From Streptomyces sp. NBC_00557 (GTDB lineage: Bacteria > Actinomycetota > Actinomycetes > Streptomycetales > Streptomycetaceae): a stretch of DNA of 64,000 bases. The notes beneath the pieces were generated by a model. It worked only from the letters and a program-made list of their open reading frames with translations, was not told where the DNA came from and did not search any database. Below, piece after piece: positions 43,011-51,936 of the stretch. A program made the position numbers and the translations under genes. Location of the stretch: positions 5,890,001 to 5,954,000 of the forward strand of contig NZ_CP107796.1 in NCBI RefSeq assembly GCF_036345995.1, read 5' to 3'. The number at the start of each line of letters is the position of its first letter. Within the stretch, counting starts at the first letter, position 1.

Positions 43011-43652
43011 TCACAGCCAGCCCTGCTGCCGGGCCTCCCGCACCGCCTCCGCCCGGTTGCGGGTGCCCGTCTTGCCGATCGCCGCGGACAGGTAGTTGCG
43101 GACGGTGGACTCCGACAGATGCAGCCTGCCGGCGATGTCGGCGACCGTCGCCCCGTCCACCGACGCATTCAGCACCTCGCACTCACGCGCCGTCAGCGGA
43201 TTCGGCCCGGCGCTCAGCGCGGCGGCGGCCAGCGCGGGATCGACGACGGTCTCCCCGGTGAGCACGCGCCGGATCGCCGCGGCCAGCTCCTCCACGGGGC
43301 CGTCCTTGACGAGGAACCCGGCCGCGCCGGCCTCCATGGCCCGGCGCAGATAGCCGGGCCGGCCGAAGGTGGTGAGGATCAGCACCCGGCAGTCGGGCGC
43401 CTGCTCGCGCAGCTCGGCCGCCGCGTCGAGACCGCTGATGCCGGGGAGCTCGATGTCCAGCAGGGCCACGTCCGGGCGGTGAGTGAGCACCGCGTCCACG
43501 ATGCCGTCGCCCGAGCCCAGTTGGGACACCACCTCGATGTCCTCCTCCATGCCGAGCAGCAGTGCGAGCGCGCCCCGCATCATGCCCTGGTCCTCGGCGA
43601 GCAGCACCCGAATGGACTTCGCGGTCCGGTGCTCCCGGGGCATCTCGTTCAT
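43011..43652 (-). CDS. NarL/LuxR-type response regulator (DesR-like)
   Basis: A 213-residue regulator. The receiver domain has acidic ED at 20-21, phospho-accepting D66 (VALLDIELPG) and K in FLVKDG. The LuxR HTH is LTARECEVLNASVDGATVAD, then SESTVRNYLSAAIGK. Its closest fit is to partners of DesK-type kinases. The nearest such kinase is at 46323-47597 on the same strand, separated by two opposite-strand genes. Confidence 0.9.
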   Translation of the reverse strand: MNEMPREHRTAKSIRVLLAEDQGMMRGALALLLGMEEDIEVVSQLGSGDGIVDAVLTHRPDVALLDIELPGISGLDAAAELREQAPDCRVLILTTFGRPGYLRRAMEAGAAGFLVKDGPVEELAAAIRRVLTGETVVDPALAAAALSAGPNPLTARECEVLNASVDGATVADIAGRLHLSESTVRNYLSAAIGKTGTRNRAEAVREARQQGWL

Positions 43653-43820
43653 GGCTTCAGGTTACGGCGGGAGACGCGCGGCTCTGACAGCTTGCGGGAG
43701 CGTGCCCCGGCGGCTCCGGGGGCGCTGTGCAAGGCTCCGGCGCGTGGCCTCGCGGCGCCCGATGCGGCCCCGGGGAAAAATCCCCGCCACCGCCTCCGCG
43801 TGCCCCGCTAACCTCCCCGT

Positions 43821-44603
43821 ATGTCCCCGTCTTCGACCGCCCGTTTCTACGACGATCTGGCCGACGACTACCACCTGATCTACCCGGACTGGGCGGCGAG
43901 CGTGCGCCGGCAGGGCGTGGCGCTGGACGCCCTGGTGGGCCGGGAGCGGGCGGTGGTGCTGGACTGCGCCTGCGGGATCGGGACGCAGGCCATCGGGCTG
44001 GCGTCGCGGGGCCACCGGGTCGTCGGGACCGACCTCAGCGTGCGGGCCGCCGCCCGTGCGGGCCGGGAGGCCGCCCGGTGGGGGCTGAACCTGCCGACGG
44101 CCGGCGCGGACATGCGGCGACTGCCGTTCCCCGGCGGCCGGTTCGACGCCGTCGTCTGCGCCGACAACGCGCTGCCCCACCTCCTCACCGAGCCGGACGT
44201 GCGCGCCGCGCTGGCCGAGATGCGCAGGGTGCTGCGGCCCGGCGGACGGCTGCTGCTCAGCACCCGGGCGTACGACGAGCTGCTGCGCGAGCGCCCGGCC
44301 TCGACACCGCCGCAGGTGCACGAGAGCGCGGACGGCTCCGGGCGGACGGTCACCTTCCAGCTGTGGCACTGGCACGAGGACGGCGAGCACTACGACCTGG
44401 AGCACATCCAGCTGGTACCGGCCCAGGGCGGCCAGGACGACGCGGGGGAGTGGCGGGTCCGGGTCCGGCGGGCCGCCTACTGGGCGCTCGGCCGCGACCG
44501 GCTCGCCCGGTTCGCGGAAGGCGCGGGATTCACTCGCGTCGCCTGGCTGATGCCCGAACAGACGGGTTTCTTCCAGCCGTTGCTGACGGCGCGGGCCGAT
44601 TAA
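43821..44603 (+). CDS. Class I SAM-dependent methyltransferase
   Basis: A 260-residue enzyme. FYDDLADDYHLIYPDWAASV, VVLDCACGIGTQAIGLASRG (motif I), DMRRLPFPGGRFDAVVCADN and VLRPGGRLLLSTRAYDEL define the fold; the start is close to glycine/sarcosine methyltransferase-like proteins. TAACCT at 43809-43814 sits 6 bases before the ATG, suggesting a leaderless mRNA. Confidence 0.85.
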   Translation: MSPSSTARFYDDLADDYHLIYPDWAASVRRQGVALDALVGRERAVVLDCACGIGTQAIGLASRGHRVVGTDLSVRAAARAGREAARWGLNLPTAGADMRRLPFPGGRFDAVVCADNALPHLLTEPDVRAALAEMRRVLRPGGRLLLSTRAYDELLRERPASTPPQVHESADGSGRTVTFQLWHWHEDGEHYDLEHIQLVPAQGGQDDAGEWRVRVRRAAYWALGRDRLARFAEGAGFTRVAWLMPEQTGFFQPLLTARAD

Positions 44604-44700
44604 AGACTCTCCCTTTTCCGGTGCGGCAGGGGTTGACGGCCCTGGACGGCGCCCAAACAATCGCCCGTGCATTTCAGGAAACCCCTCCGTAATTCCGCTG

Positions 44701-44745
44701 CCGAATAGTTCGGTATTTCGATCGAACAGCGTCCGAGATACCGAA
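44701..44745. promoter_or_regulatory. Nested dyads upstream of the arabinofuranosidase
   Basis: CCGAATAGTTCGG, TTCGATCGAA and the spaced pair TTCGGTAT / ATACCGAA (44709-44716, 44738-44745) overlap in 45 bases, 32 bases before the start. A sugar-responsive repressor site is likely, but I cannot assign the regulator. Confidence 0.5.
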
Positions 44746-44776
44746 CGACACGGCCAGACCACGTCGAGGTGCACCC

Positions 44777-46345
44777 GTGCTCCTGAGAACCCCCCGCTCC
44801 CGTCCCCGGCGCCTGCGCGGCGCCGCCCTGTCCGTGCTCGCCGTCTGCGCGACCCTCGCCGCCCTGCTCCTCGGCGCCGGCGCGCCCGGGGCCGTCGCCG
44901 CCGGCTCGCTGCCCTGCGACGTCTACGGCGCCGCCGGCACCCCCTGCGTCGCCGCGCACAGCATGGTCAGGGCGCTGTACTCCTCGTACGACGGCCCGCT
45001 CTACCAGGTGCAGCGCGCCTCGGACGGCGCCACGAGGGACATCGGGCTCTCGGCCGCCGGCGGATACGCGAACGCCGCCGCCCAGGACTCCTTCTGCTCG
45101 GGCACGACCTGCGTCATCACCAAGATCTACGACCAGTCCTCCCGCCACAACGACCTCACCGTCGAGGGCGCGGGCGGCGCCGGGAAGGCGGACGTCGGGG
45201 CGCCCGCCGACGCGCTGCCGGTGACCGTCGGCGGCCACCAGGTCTACGGCCTGGAGATCAGCGCCGGCATGGGCTACCGGGACGACTCCACCTCCGGCGT
45301 CGCCACCAACGGCGCCGCCGAGGGGATGTACATGGTGACCTCCGGCACCCACGTCAACGGCGCCTGCTGCTTCGACTACGGCAACGCCGAGACCAACAAC
45401 ATGGACACCGGCAACGGCCACATGGACGCCATCAACTTCGGCACCGAGTGCTGGTTCTCGCCCTGCTACGGACAGGGCCCCTGGGTGCAGGCCGACCTGG
45501 AGAACGGGCTGTTCCAGTCCGACGCCGGATACAGCAGGAACACCTCCGACACCGGTACCGGACCCCTTCCGTTCGTGACCGCGCTGCTGAAGAACAACGG
45601 CCAGAACCATTTCGCGCTGAAATGGGGAAACGCGCAGTCCGGCGGGCTGACCACCACCTATTCCGGCGGTGAGCCGACCAGGAGTGGATACTCGCCCATG
45701 CACCAGGAAGGCGCGATCGTCCTCGGCACCGGCGGCGACAACAGCAACGGCTCCATCGGCTCGTTCTTCGAGGGCGTCATGACCTCCGGCATCCCGACCG
45801 ACGCCGCCGACAACGCCGTCCAGGCGAACATCGTCTCCGTCGGCTACGGCGGCGCCACCGGCAGCACCGGCACCCTCAGCCCCGGCTCGGAGATCTCCCT
45901 GCGCGCCACGACCCCCTGCTGCACCGCCGACTACGTCCGCCACCAGAACGACGCCGGCGTCATCTCCTCGATCACCTCGGGCAGTTCCAGCCTGGACAAG
46001 AACGACGCCACCTGGATCGTCCGCCGTGGCCTGGCGAGCAGTTCGTGCGTGTCCTTCGAGTCGCGCAACTACCCCGGCGACTACCTGCGCCACTACAACT
46101 ACAAGCTGTACCGGCAACCCATGGACGGCACCGCGCAGTTCCGGGCCGACGCCACCTTCTGCCCGCAGGCCGGCAAGAGCGGCACCGGCACCTCGTTCGC
46201 CTCGTACAACTACCCGGCCAGATACCTGCGCCACCACGACTACGGCCTGTACATAGCGAGCGACGGCGGCTCCAACGGCTTCGACAGCAGCACGTCGTGG
46301 ACCGACGACGTCAGCTGGGCCGTCAGCGGGCCCTGGGCGCCGTAG
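44777..46345 (+). CDS. Secreted alpha-L-arabinofuranosidase B (GH54 + CBM42)
   Basis: A 522-residue exported enzyme. The signal peptide ends near GAVAAG. The GH54 catalytic domain begins LPCDVYGAAGTPCVAAHSMV and includes CFDYGNAETNNMDTGNGHMD and GPWVQADLENGLFQSDAGYS, with the cysteine pairs typical of AbfB. The last about 150 residues form a CBM42 beta-trefoil with three DYxRH repeats (DYVRHQND, DYLRHYNYKL, RYLRHHDYGL). It releases arabinose from arabinan or arabinoxylan side chains. It is flanked by signalling genes and overlaps the kinase gene by 23 bases at the 3' end. Confidence 0.92.
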   Translation: MLLRTPRSRPRRLRGAALSVLAVCATLAALLLGAGAPGAVAAGSLPCDVYGAAGTPCVAAHSMVRALYSSYDGPLYQVQRASDGATRDIGLSAAGGYANAAAQDSFCSGTTCVITKIYDQSSRHNDLTVEGAGGAGKADVGAPADALPVTVGGHQVYGLEISAGMGYRDDSTSGVATNGAAEGMYMVTSGTHVNGACCFDYGNAETNNMDTGNGHMDAINFGTECWFSPCYGQGPWVQADLENGLFQSDAGYSRNTSDTGTGPLPFVTALLKNNGQNHFALKWGNAQSGGLTTTYSGGEPTRSGYSPMHQEGAIVLGTGGDNSNGSIGSFFEGVMTSGIPTDAADNAVQANIVSVGYGGATGSTGTLSPGSEISLRATTPCCTADYVRHQNDAGVISSITSGSSSLDKNDATWIVRRGLASSSCVSFESRNYPGDYLRHYNYKLYRQPMDGTAQFRADATFCPQAGKSGTGTSFASYNYPARYLRHHDYGLYIASDGGSNGFDSSTSWTDDVSWAVSGPWAP

Positions 46346-47597
46346 CCACCGCGTCCGCGAACTCGGCGGAGGCCACCGGAAGTTCGGCGGTCACCGTGAA
46401 ACCGCCCCGCGGCGCCGGGCCGGCCCTCAGCGAGCCGCCCGCCGCCGCGAGGCGCTCGGTCAGCCCCTTCAGGCCGGTCCCGCCGATCCCCGCCTCGGAC
46501 CGGCGCACCGGCCGGCCGCCGCCGTTGTCCGAGACGGTGAGCACGGCCCGCTCGGCACCGCTGTCCACGGTGATCTCACAGCGGCTCGCGTCGCTGTGCC
46601 GCACCACGTTGGTCACCGCCTCGCGCACGACCCAGCCCAGCAGCGCCTCCGTCTGCGGCTCCAGCGGCACCCCGGACTGCCGTACCACCGGCTCGATGCT
46701 CGCCGCCGACAGCGCCGAGCGGGCCCGGGACAGCTCGGTGGCGAGGCTGCCCTCCCGGTAGCCGGTCACCGCCTCGCGGATCTCGGTGAGCGCCTGCCGG
46801 CCCACCGACTCGATGTCCGCGATCTGCCCCAGCGCCGCGTCCAGATCGCGCGCCGCCAGCCGCCGGGCCGCCTCCGACTTCACCACGATCACCGACAGCG
46901 TGTGCCCCAGCAGGTCGTGCAGGTCCCGGGAGAAGCGCAGCCGCTCCTTCTCCACCGCGCGCCGGGCCAGCTCCTCGCGGGCGGCGCGCAGTTCCCGTAC
47001 GGCCTCGGACAGGCCGAGGATGGCGGCGGTCACCATGCTGGAGAGGAAGGTCGCGTAGCCGATGTTCGTCGCGTCCCCCCAGTCGCCCCGGACCGCGGAG
47101 ACACTGGCCGCGTAGACGGTCAGCAGCAGTCCGGCGCGGCCCAGCCACGGCCCGCGCAGGGCGGCGCCCACGGCGAGGCCGAGCAGCGGGAAGAACATCA
47201 GCCAGTCACCGCCGTAGCCGAGCGCCAGACCCGTGGTCACCAGGGCCATGAGCAGCAGCGCCACCCGGGTGGAGGCCGCCTCGCGGGTCTCCCGCCGGAA
47301 GGAGCGGAAGGTGACGTAGATGTACAGGGTGTTGAAGGTCACCAGGCCCACGCCGCCGATCCACGGGCTCGTGGTCCTGCCCTGGAGGAGGTTGGAGAAG
47401 GCTCCCATCCCCATCAGCAGCCAGGGCAGCAGCGTGAAGCCGGTGGGCGGCGGGCCCGGGTGCTCGGCGTCCGGGTCCCTGCCCTCCTTGCGGGCGGCCC
47501 GCTGTGCGGCCCTGAATCGCTCGTGCTCGGCCTGCCACTGGCGCCGCTCGGCCCGCAGGGCCCGCAGCTGGCACCGAACTCCCGACACCCACGTCAT
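46323..47597 (-). CDS. DesK-type sensor histidine kinase
   Basis: A 424-residue kinase. An Arg/Glu-rich N-terminus is followed by about five TM segments (residues 55-190), a HisKA_3 dimerisation motif (RFSRDLHDLLGHTLSVIVVK, phospho-His in the H-box) and an HATPase domain (VVREAVTNVVRHSDASRCEI N-box; SDNGGGRPV G-box). It is coupled to the permease gene, 17 bases upstream. Its natural partner is probably the regulator at 43011-43652. Confidence 0.9.
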   Translation of the reverse strand: MTWVSGVRCQLRALRAERRQWQAEHERFRAAQRAARKEGRDPDAEHPGPPPTGFTLLPWLLMGMGAFSNLLQGRTTSPWIGGVGLVTFNTLYIYVTFRSFRRETREAASTRVALLLMALVTTGLALGYGGDWLMFFPLLGLAVGAALRGPWLGRAGLLLTVYAASVSAVRGDWGDATNIGYATFLSSMVTAAILGLSEAVRELRAAREELARRAVEKERLRFSRDLHDLLGHTLSVIVVKSEAARRLAARDLDAALGQIADIESVGRQALTEIREAVTGYREGSLATELSRARSALSAASIEPVVRQSGVPLEPQTEALLGWVVREAVTNVVRHSDASRCEITVDSGAERAVLTVSDNGGGRPVRRSEAGIGGTGLKGLTERLAAAGGSLRAGPAPRGGFTVTAELPVASAEFADAVATAPRAR

Positions 47598-47614
47598 GTC
47601 CGTGTTTCCCCCGG

Positions 47615-48331
47615 TCAGATGGTCCCCGCCCGACGGCGGTACGACAGCACGGCGTACGAACCGAACAGCAGCAGCCAGGCCGTCAGCACGATGATGGCAC
47701 CGGCGCCCGGCGCGTGCCCCTCCGATACGGCGGTGCCCAGCTGGGCGAACCGGTGGGTGGGGGTGTACGCCGACACGGCCCGCAGCCAGCCCGGGAAGAG
47801 GCTGACCGGGAACCACAGCCCGCCGAGCACCGCGAGCCCCAGATTGCACACCATGTTGACCACGCCGGTGGCGGGCCCGGTCAGCCGGTAGCCGTTGCCG
47901 AGTCCCAGCAGCGTGAACGGGACCGAGCCGAGCCACAGCAGCAGCGCGATCGCCGCCCAGTGGCCCGCCGCCAGCCGTACGCCGTTGACCAGTCCGCCCG
48001 CCGCCAGCACCGCGACGATCGACGGCAGCACGGTCACCACGCCGGTCAGGGCCCGGCCGGCCACCACCTCGCGGGGGCTCATCGGGGTCACGCGGAGCTG
48101 CCGCAGCCAGCCCGTCGCGCGGTCCTCGGTGACGGCGCCTCCGGTGTTCAGCGCCGAGCCCACGGCGCCGTAGGCGGCCATGCCGATCATCGAGGCCGTC
48201 TTCCAACCGCCGTCGTTCTGCCCGAGGTTGGTGAACAGCAGGTACATCATGACCGGCATCGCCACGCCGCCGACGACGAAGCCGGTGTCGCGCAGGGTGC
48301 GCAGGGTCTCCAGGCGGACGTAGGCGAGCAT
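47615..48331 (-). CDS. ABC-2 type exporter permease
   Basis: A 238-residue protein with six TM segments. GWLRQLRVTPMSPREVVAGR and LGGLWFPVSLFPGWLRAVSA are hallmarks of ABC-2 permeases of drug or lipid exporters. ATG shares a base with the ATPase stop (TGATG), so it is translationally coupled. It forms an exporter with the upstream ATPase and is probably controlled by the adjacent kinase, an arrangement known from DesKR-like loci. Confidence 0.88.
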   Translation of the reverse strand: MLAYVRLETLRTLRDTGFVVGGVAMPVMMYLLFTNLGQNDGGWKTASMIGMAAYGAVGSALNTGGAVTEDRATGWLRQLRVTPMSPREVVAGRALTGVVTVLPSIVAVLAAGGLVNGVRLAAGHWAAIALLLWLGSVPFTLLGLGNGYRLTGPATGVVNMVCNLGLAVLGGLWFPVSLFPGWLRAVSAYTPTHRFAQLGTAVSEGHAPGAGAIIVLTAWLLLFGSYAVLSYRRRAGTI

Positions 48332-49302
48332 CACACGGTCTCCGGGGTGTGCGGGGGAAGGGGGCGTTCCGTCGCCGGCCGGGCAGGGGAGCCGCTGCCC
48401 TGGGCGGCGTCGTCCCCGGCCGTGATGGCCAGGAAGGCGTCGTCCAGGGACGCCGGAGACACCTCCAGGTTCCTGATCGCGCCCAGCCCGGCCAGGGCGA
48501 TCACCGTCGCGTCCGAGTCGTCGGTGCGCAGGCGGGCCCGGTCGCCGAGCACCTCCACCGAGCGGACCCCGGGCAGCAGGCCCAGGGCCTCCGGCTGCCG
48601 GCCCGCCAGGTCCACGCACACCAGGCTGCCCCCGGCCGCGCGGCGCAGCTCCTCCCCGGTTCCGTCGGCGACGATCCGGCCCCGGTCGATGACCACGATC
48701 CGGTCGGCGTAGGCGTCCGCCTCCTCCAGGTAGTGCGTGGAGAACAGGACGGTGTGGCCGCGCTCGGCGTAGGCGCGCATCGACGCCCAGAAGGCGTGCC
48801 TGGCCTCCACGTCCAGCGCGGCCGTCGGCTCGTCCAGCACCAGCAGCGCCGGATCCCCGCACAGCGCGACGGCGAACCGCACCCGCTGGACCTGTCCACC
48901 GGACAGCCGGTCCACCCGCCGTCCGGCGAGGTCCGCGATCCCGGCCAGGTCCAGCGCCCGCGCGACGGGCATCGGCGCGGGATACCGGGAGGCGACGAAG
49001 CCCACCAGTTCGGCCACGGTGACCCGCGGCACCGGCCGTGCGTCCTGGAGCATCGCGCCCACCCGGCCCGCCCGCACCGAGTGCTCCGGCGCGGCCCCGA
49101 ACAGCTCCACCGTGCCGGCGTCGGGCTCGTACAGCCCGAGCAGCAGCCCGATCGTGGTCGACTTGCCCGCGCCGTTGCGGCCGAGCAGGGCCACGGTCTC
49201 CCCGCGCCCGATGTCCAGGTCCACCCCGTCGACGGCGCGCACCGCGCCGTACGTCCTGACCGCCCCCGTGAAGGACACGGCGGTGTTCTCCGTCTGTGTC
49301 AT
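48331..49302 (-). CDS. ABC transporter ATP-binding protein (ABC-2 exporter)
   Basis: A 323-residue ATPase. Walker A GRNGAGKST, Q-loop AMLQDARPV, signature LSGGQVQR, Walker B LLVLDEPTAALD and H-loop FSTHYLEE are complete. A DUF4162-like C-terminal extension (VRSVEVLGDRARLRTDDSD) marks the DrrA/antibiotic export subfamily. First gene of an ATPase-permease-kinase operon. Confidence 0.92.
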   Translation of the reverse strand: MTQTENTAVSFTGAVRTYGAVRAVDGVDLDIGRGETVALLGRNGAGKSTTIGLLLGLYEPDAGTVELFGAAPEHSVRAGRVGAMLQDARPVPRVTVAELVGFVASRYPAPMPVARALDLAGIADLAGRRVDRLSGGQVQRVRFAVALCGDPALLVLDEPTAALDVEARHAFWASMRAYAERGHTVLFSTHYLEEADAYADRIVVIDRGRIVADGTGEELRRAAGGSLVCVDLAGRQPEALGLLPGVRSVEVLGDRARLRTDDSDATVIALAGLGAIRNLEVSPASLDDAFLAITAGDDAAQGSGSPARPATERPLPPHTPETV

Positions 49303-49439
49303 GTCTGCGACGTTAGGGAGCGCGGCCCCGCTTCGGGCAGAGGCACGTGTACGGACTCGGGCAGGACAAATGTCACTGCCCTCATCTGACGTGGCGTCAG
49401 CAGCTTCCCAGGCGTGAAGCGCTCGGCTATACAGAGGAC

Positions 49440-49467
49440 GCCGGACTGGAACGCGTTCCAGTCCGGC
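49440..49467. promoter_or_regulatory. Perfect 28-bp palindrome, KstR-type operator
   Basis: Half-site CCGGACTGGAACG is followed by its exact complement. The centre TGGAACGCGTTCCA fits TnnAACnnGTTnnA at all fixed positions. It ends 23 bases before the MaoC gene start, well placed for repression. Confidence 0.75.
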
Positions 49468-49490
49468 CCGCAGCCAGTGTCAGGAGCCCC

Positions 49491-50366
49491 ATGCCCATCG
49501 ACGCACGCCGCGCCCTCGCGGCCGAACCCCGGACCGGCGAGATCTCCTGGACCGCCAAGGACGTCCAGCTCTACCACCTCGGCATCGGCGCGGGAGCCGA
49601 CCCCGACAAGGACGACCCGGCCACCGACCCCGACGAGCTGCGTTACACGCTGGAGTCCCGGCTGCACGTCCTGCCGAGTTTCGCCACCGTCGCCGGCTCC
49701 GGCGCGCCCGGCGTGATCGGCGGGCTGTCCGTGCCCGGCGTGGACGTCGAGCTCGCCAAGGTCCTGCACGGCGGGCAGAGTCTGCGGATCCACCGTCCGA
49801 TCCCGGCCGAGGGCGCCGCGACCGCGACCCACCGGCTCGTCGCCGTCCACGACAAGGGCAAGGCCGCCGTCCTGGTCCTGCGCACCGACGTCGCCGACGC
49901 CGCCGGCCCGCTGTGGACCGCCGACGCCCGGATCTTCGTGCGCGGGGAGGGCGGCTGGGGCGGCGACCGCGGCCCCTCCACCCGGCTCGACCCGCCCGCC
50001 GGCGGACCCGACCGGACCGTCGAACGCCCCGTCCGCCCGGACCAGGCCCTCCTGTACCGCCTCTCGGGCGACCGGAACCCGCTGCACGCCGACCCCGAGT
50101 TCGCCCGGCTCGCCGGCTTCGACCGGCCGATCCTGCACGGGCTGTGCACCTACGGCATCACCCTCAAGGCGGTCGTGGACACGCTGCTCGGCGGCGAGGT
50201 GACCCGGGTGCGGTCGTACACCGCCCGCTTCGCGGGGGTCGTGTACCCGGGGGAGACGCTGCGCGTCCGCATGTGGCGGCGCGCGGGGAGCGTCCAGGTG
50301 GTGGTGAGCGCCGTGGAGCGGGGTGACGCGCCGGTCCTCGCGGACACGGTCGTCGAGTACGGCTGA
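49491..50366 (+). CDS. MaoC-like enoyl-CoA hydratase (hydratase 2)
   Basis: A 291-residue double hot-dog protein. The C-terminal half has the hydratase 2 motif LYRLSGDRNPLHADPEFARL (Asp/His catalytic pair) and FDRPILHGLCTYG. The N-terminal half (YHLGIGAGADPDKDDPATDP) is the substrate-binding repeat of MFE-2-like R-specific 2-enoyl-CoA hydratases. It would hydrate acyl-CoA in fatty acid or sterol side-chain oxidation. The KstR-type operator upstream is in line with that role. Confidence 0.88.
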   Translation: MPIDARRALAAEPRTGEISWTAKDVQLYHLGIGAGADPDKDDPATDPDELRYTLESRLHVLPSFATVAGSGAPGVIGGLSVPGVDVELAKVLHGGQSLRIHRPIPAEGAATATHRLVAVHDKGKAAVLVLRTDVADAAGPLWTADARIFVRGEGGWGGDRGPSTRLDPPAGGPDRTVERPVRPDQALLYRLSGDRNPLHADPEFARLAGFDRPILHGLCTYGITLKAVVDTLLGGEVTRVRSYTARFAGVVYPGETLRVRMWRRAGSVQVVVSAVERGDAPVLADTVVEYG

Positions 50367-50394
50367 GACGGGCACCGCGCGCCCGAAAAGGAAG

Positions 50395-50420
50395 AGGGGG
50401 CGTCCGCGTGGGCGCCCCCT
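50395..50420. terminator. Bidirectional terminator
   Basis: AGGGGGCG and CGCCCCCT pair around a 10-nt loop between convergent genes. Confidence 0.75.
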
Positions 50421-50435
50421 GCTCCGTCACTGCCG

Positions 50436-50594
50436 TCAGGCAGCGGCCTCCGTGGTCTGCTCGGCCGGCTTGCGGTGCTTGCCGTGCGGAGCCGACTCGC
50501 TCTCCTGGGCCGCTACCGGGCCCCGGTGCCGGCCGTGGCCGACCGCCTCCTGAGAGTCGGCAGACAGCTGCTGAGTCGTGCTGGTGTCGCTCAT
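50436..50594 (-). CDS. Small hydrophilic protein (52 aa) with internal repeat
   Basis: A short frame starts MSDTSTTQQLSADSQEAVG and ends EQTTEAAA. Two related units occur: GHGRHRGPVAAQESE and PHGKHRKPAEQTTE. It sits upstream of the terminator and downstream of no other gene on its strand. Codon usage is fully streptomycete and the product is soluble. The ribosome-binding site is weak. Peptides of this kind recur in Streptomyces as hypothetical proteins; the role is unknown. Confidence 0.6.
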   Translation of the reverse strand: MSDTSTTQQLSADSQEAVGHGRHRGPVAAQESESAPHGKHRKPAEQTTEAAA

Positions 50595-50691
50595 CGGAAG
50601 TAATTCACCCCGTCAACATGATCTTTCGTACAGCCGGGCGAGTGTAACCGGCACACCACGGGCCGAATCCAGGCGCACACGCCAACCGGCA

Positions 50692-51936
50692 CTAGTTCGT
50701 TACAAGACGTCCCAGAGGCGCTTGCTGCAACGGCACCGGACGTGCCGTGACCTGCTCCGCGGGTTCCGCTCGCACGGGTTCCGCAGGCCCCGGTCCCGCC
50801 GGCTGCGGCGACACCCCGGGCGCCCCGCCGGCCGTACCCGCGGGGTCCTGGACCGCACCCTCCGGATCCGCGTCCTCCGGCCCCGCGGGCCTGGCGCGCC
50901 GCGCGGCCGCCTCCGCCTTCGGCGCCGTCAACTCCGCCACCCCGCACGGAGTGTGCTGTGTGGTGTACGGCAGCCGCAGCACCCCCTCCGGCGTCCACAG
51001 CCCGGCCCCGGCCAGCCACCCCAGCGGCGCCGGCAGATGGACCACCCGCCGCCCGGCGGGCCGCCAGACGCCCACCCAGCTGCCGTACGGGCCGTCGAGG
51101 CGCAGCGCCACCGCGCAGTTCTCCGGCATCAGCACCTGCCCGGGCTGGATCGCGAACGGCGTCACCGCGCAGTCCGGCACCCTGAGACTCTCGGGGAAGC
51201 GCACCGGCAGCGTGCTGCCGAGCACGCCCCAGCCCAATCGTTCCTGCCCGGGCGAGGGCGCGTCGGAGGAGATGAGCAGCAGCCCGCTGTCGGGGTCGGC
51301 GAGCAGCAGCCGGTCGTCGCTGCCGGCCGCGATCTGCAGCAGCGGCGACACCTCGGCGCGCTCCAGGTCCACCACGACGGTCTTCACCGGCCCGCCCAGC
51401 TCCCGGTCCAGCGCCAGCATCCGCCCGGCGCGGTCCAGCCACACCCCGCCCGAGCAGCGTCCCGGCACCTCCGCCAGCCGCTCCGGCCCGGACGCTCCGC
51501 CCGTCACCAGCCAGACCGCGCTCGAGCGCGGCCCCACCGCGAGGGCGTACGCCCGGGTGCCTCCCGGCGCGGGCGGCAGCAGCGTCAGCCGGGTGCCGGG
51601 CTCGGGGCACTCCACCGCGCCCAGCGGCAGCTCGCCGGTGCCGGGCCCGGTCGGGTACAGCAGCGAGAAGGCGTGCCGGTGCTCGACCAGCCGGTGGATC
51701 AGCACCCGGCCGTCGGACAGCGGCTGCACCTCGGTGCCGGGCTCCTCGGGCTGGTCGCCGGGCAGCGGCACCGCGTACGGCTCCGGGCCGTCCAGGGTCC
51801 AGCGCTCCGGGAACCAGCAGTCGCCGGCCGAGGCGAGCCGGGCCGCGTAGGCGCCGTCGGCCGTGAGGGCGAAAACCGTCACCGGCACCCCGTCGGTCCC
51901 GTCCGTGGACGGGGGTTCGATCGCACAGGCCGTCAT
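50692..51936 (-). CDS. Conserved hypothetical protein, beta-propeller-like with disordered tail
   Basis: A 414-residue protein. The first about 330 residues alternate short strands and turns (VTVFALTADGAYAARLASAG, DRLLLADPDSGLLLISSDAP, FPESLRVPDCAVTPFAIQPG) in a way that suggests a propeller. The last about 75 residues are Pro/Ala/Glu rich. No signal peptide or TM. ATG at 51936 is preferred; upstream frame is noise. I know of no function. Confidence 0.68.
   Translation of the reverse strand: MTACAIEPPSTDGTDGVPVTVFALTADGAYAARLASAGDCWFPERWTLDGPEPYAVPLPGDQPEEPGTEVQPLSDGRVLIHRLVEHRHAFSLLYPTGPGTGELPLGAVECPEPGTRLTLLPPAPGGTRAYALAVGPRSSAVWLVTGGASGPERLAEVPGRCSGGVWLDRAGRMLALDRELGGPVKTVVVDLERAEVSPLLQIAAGSDDRLLLADPDSGLLLISSDAPSPGQERLGWGVLGSTLPVRFPESLRVPDCAVTPFAIQPGQVLMPENCAVALRLDGPYGSWVGVWRPAGRRVVHLPAPLGWLAGAGLWTPEGVLRLPYTTQHTPCGVAELTAPKAEAAARRARPAGPEDADPEGAVQDPAGTAGGAPGVSPQPAGPGPAEPVRAEPAEQVTARPVPLQQAPLGRLVTN

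Noticed and set aside
49440..49467. Terminator for the ABC ATPase gene region
   Set aside because: It is upstream of both divergent genes, has no T-tract, and its centre matches a regulator consensus.
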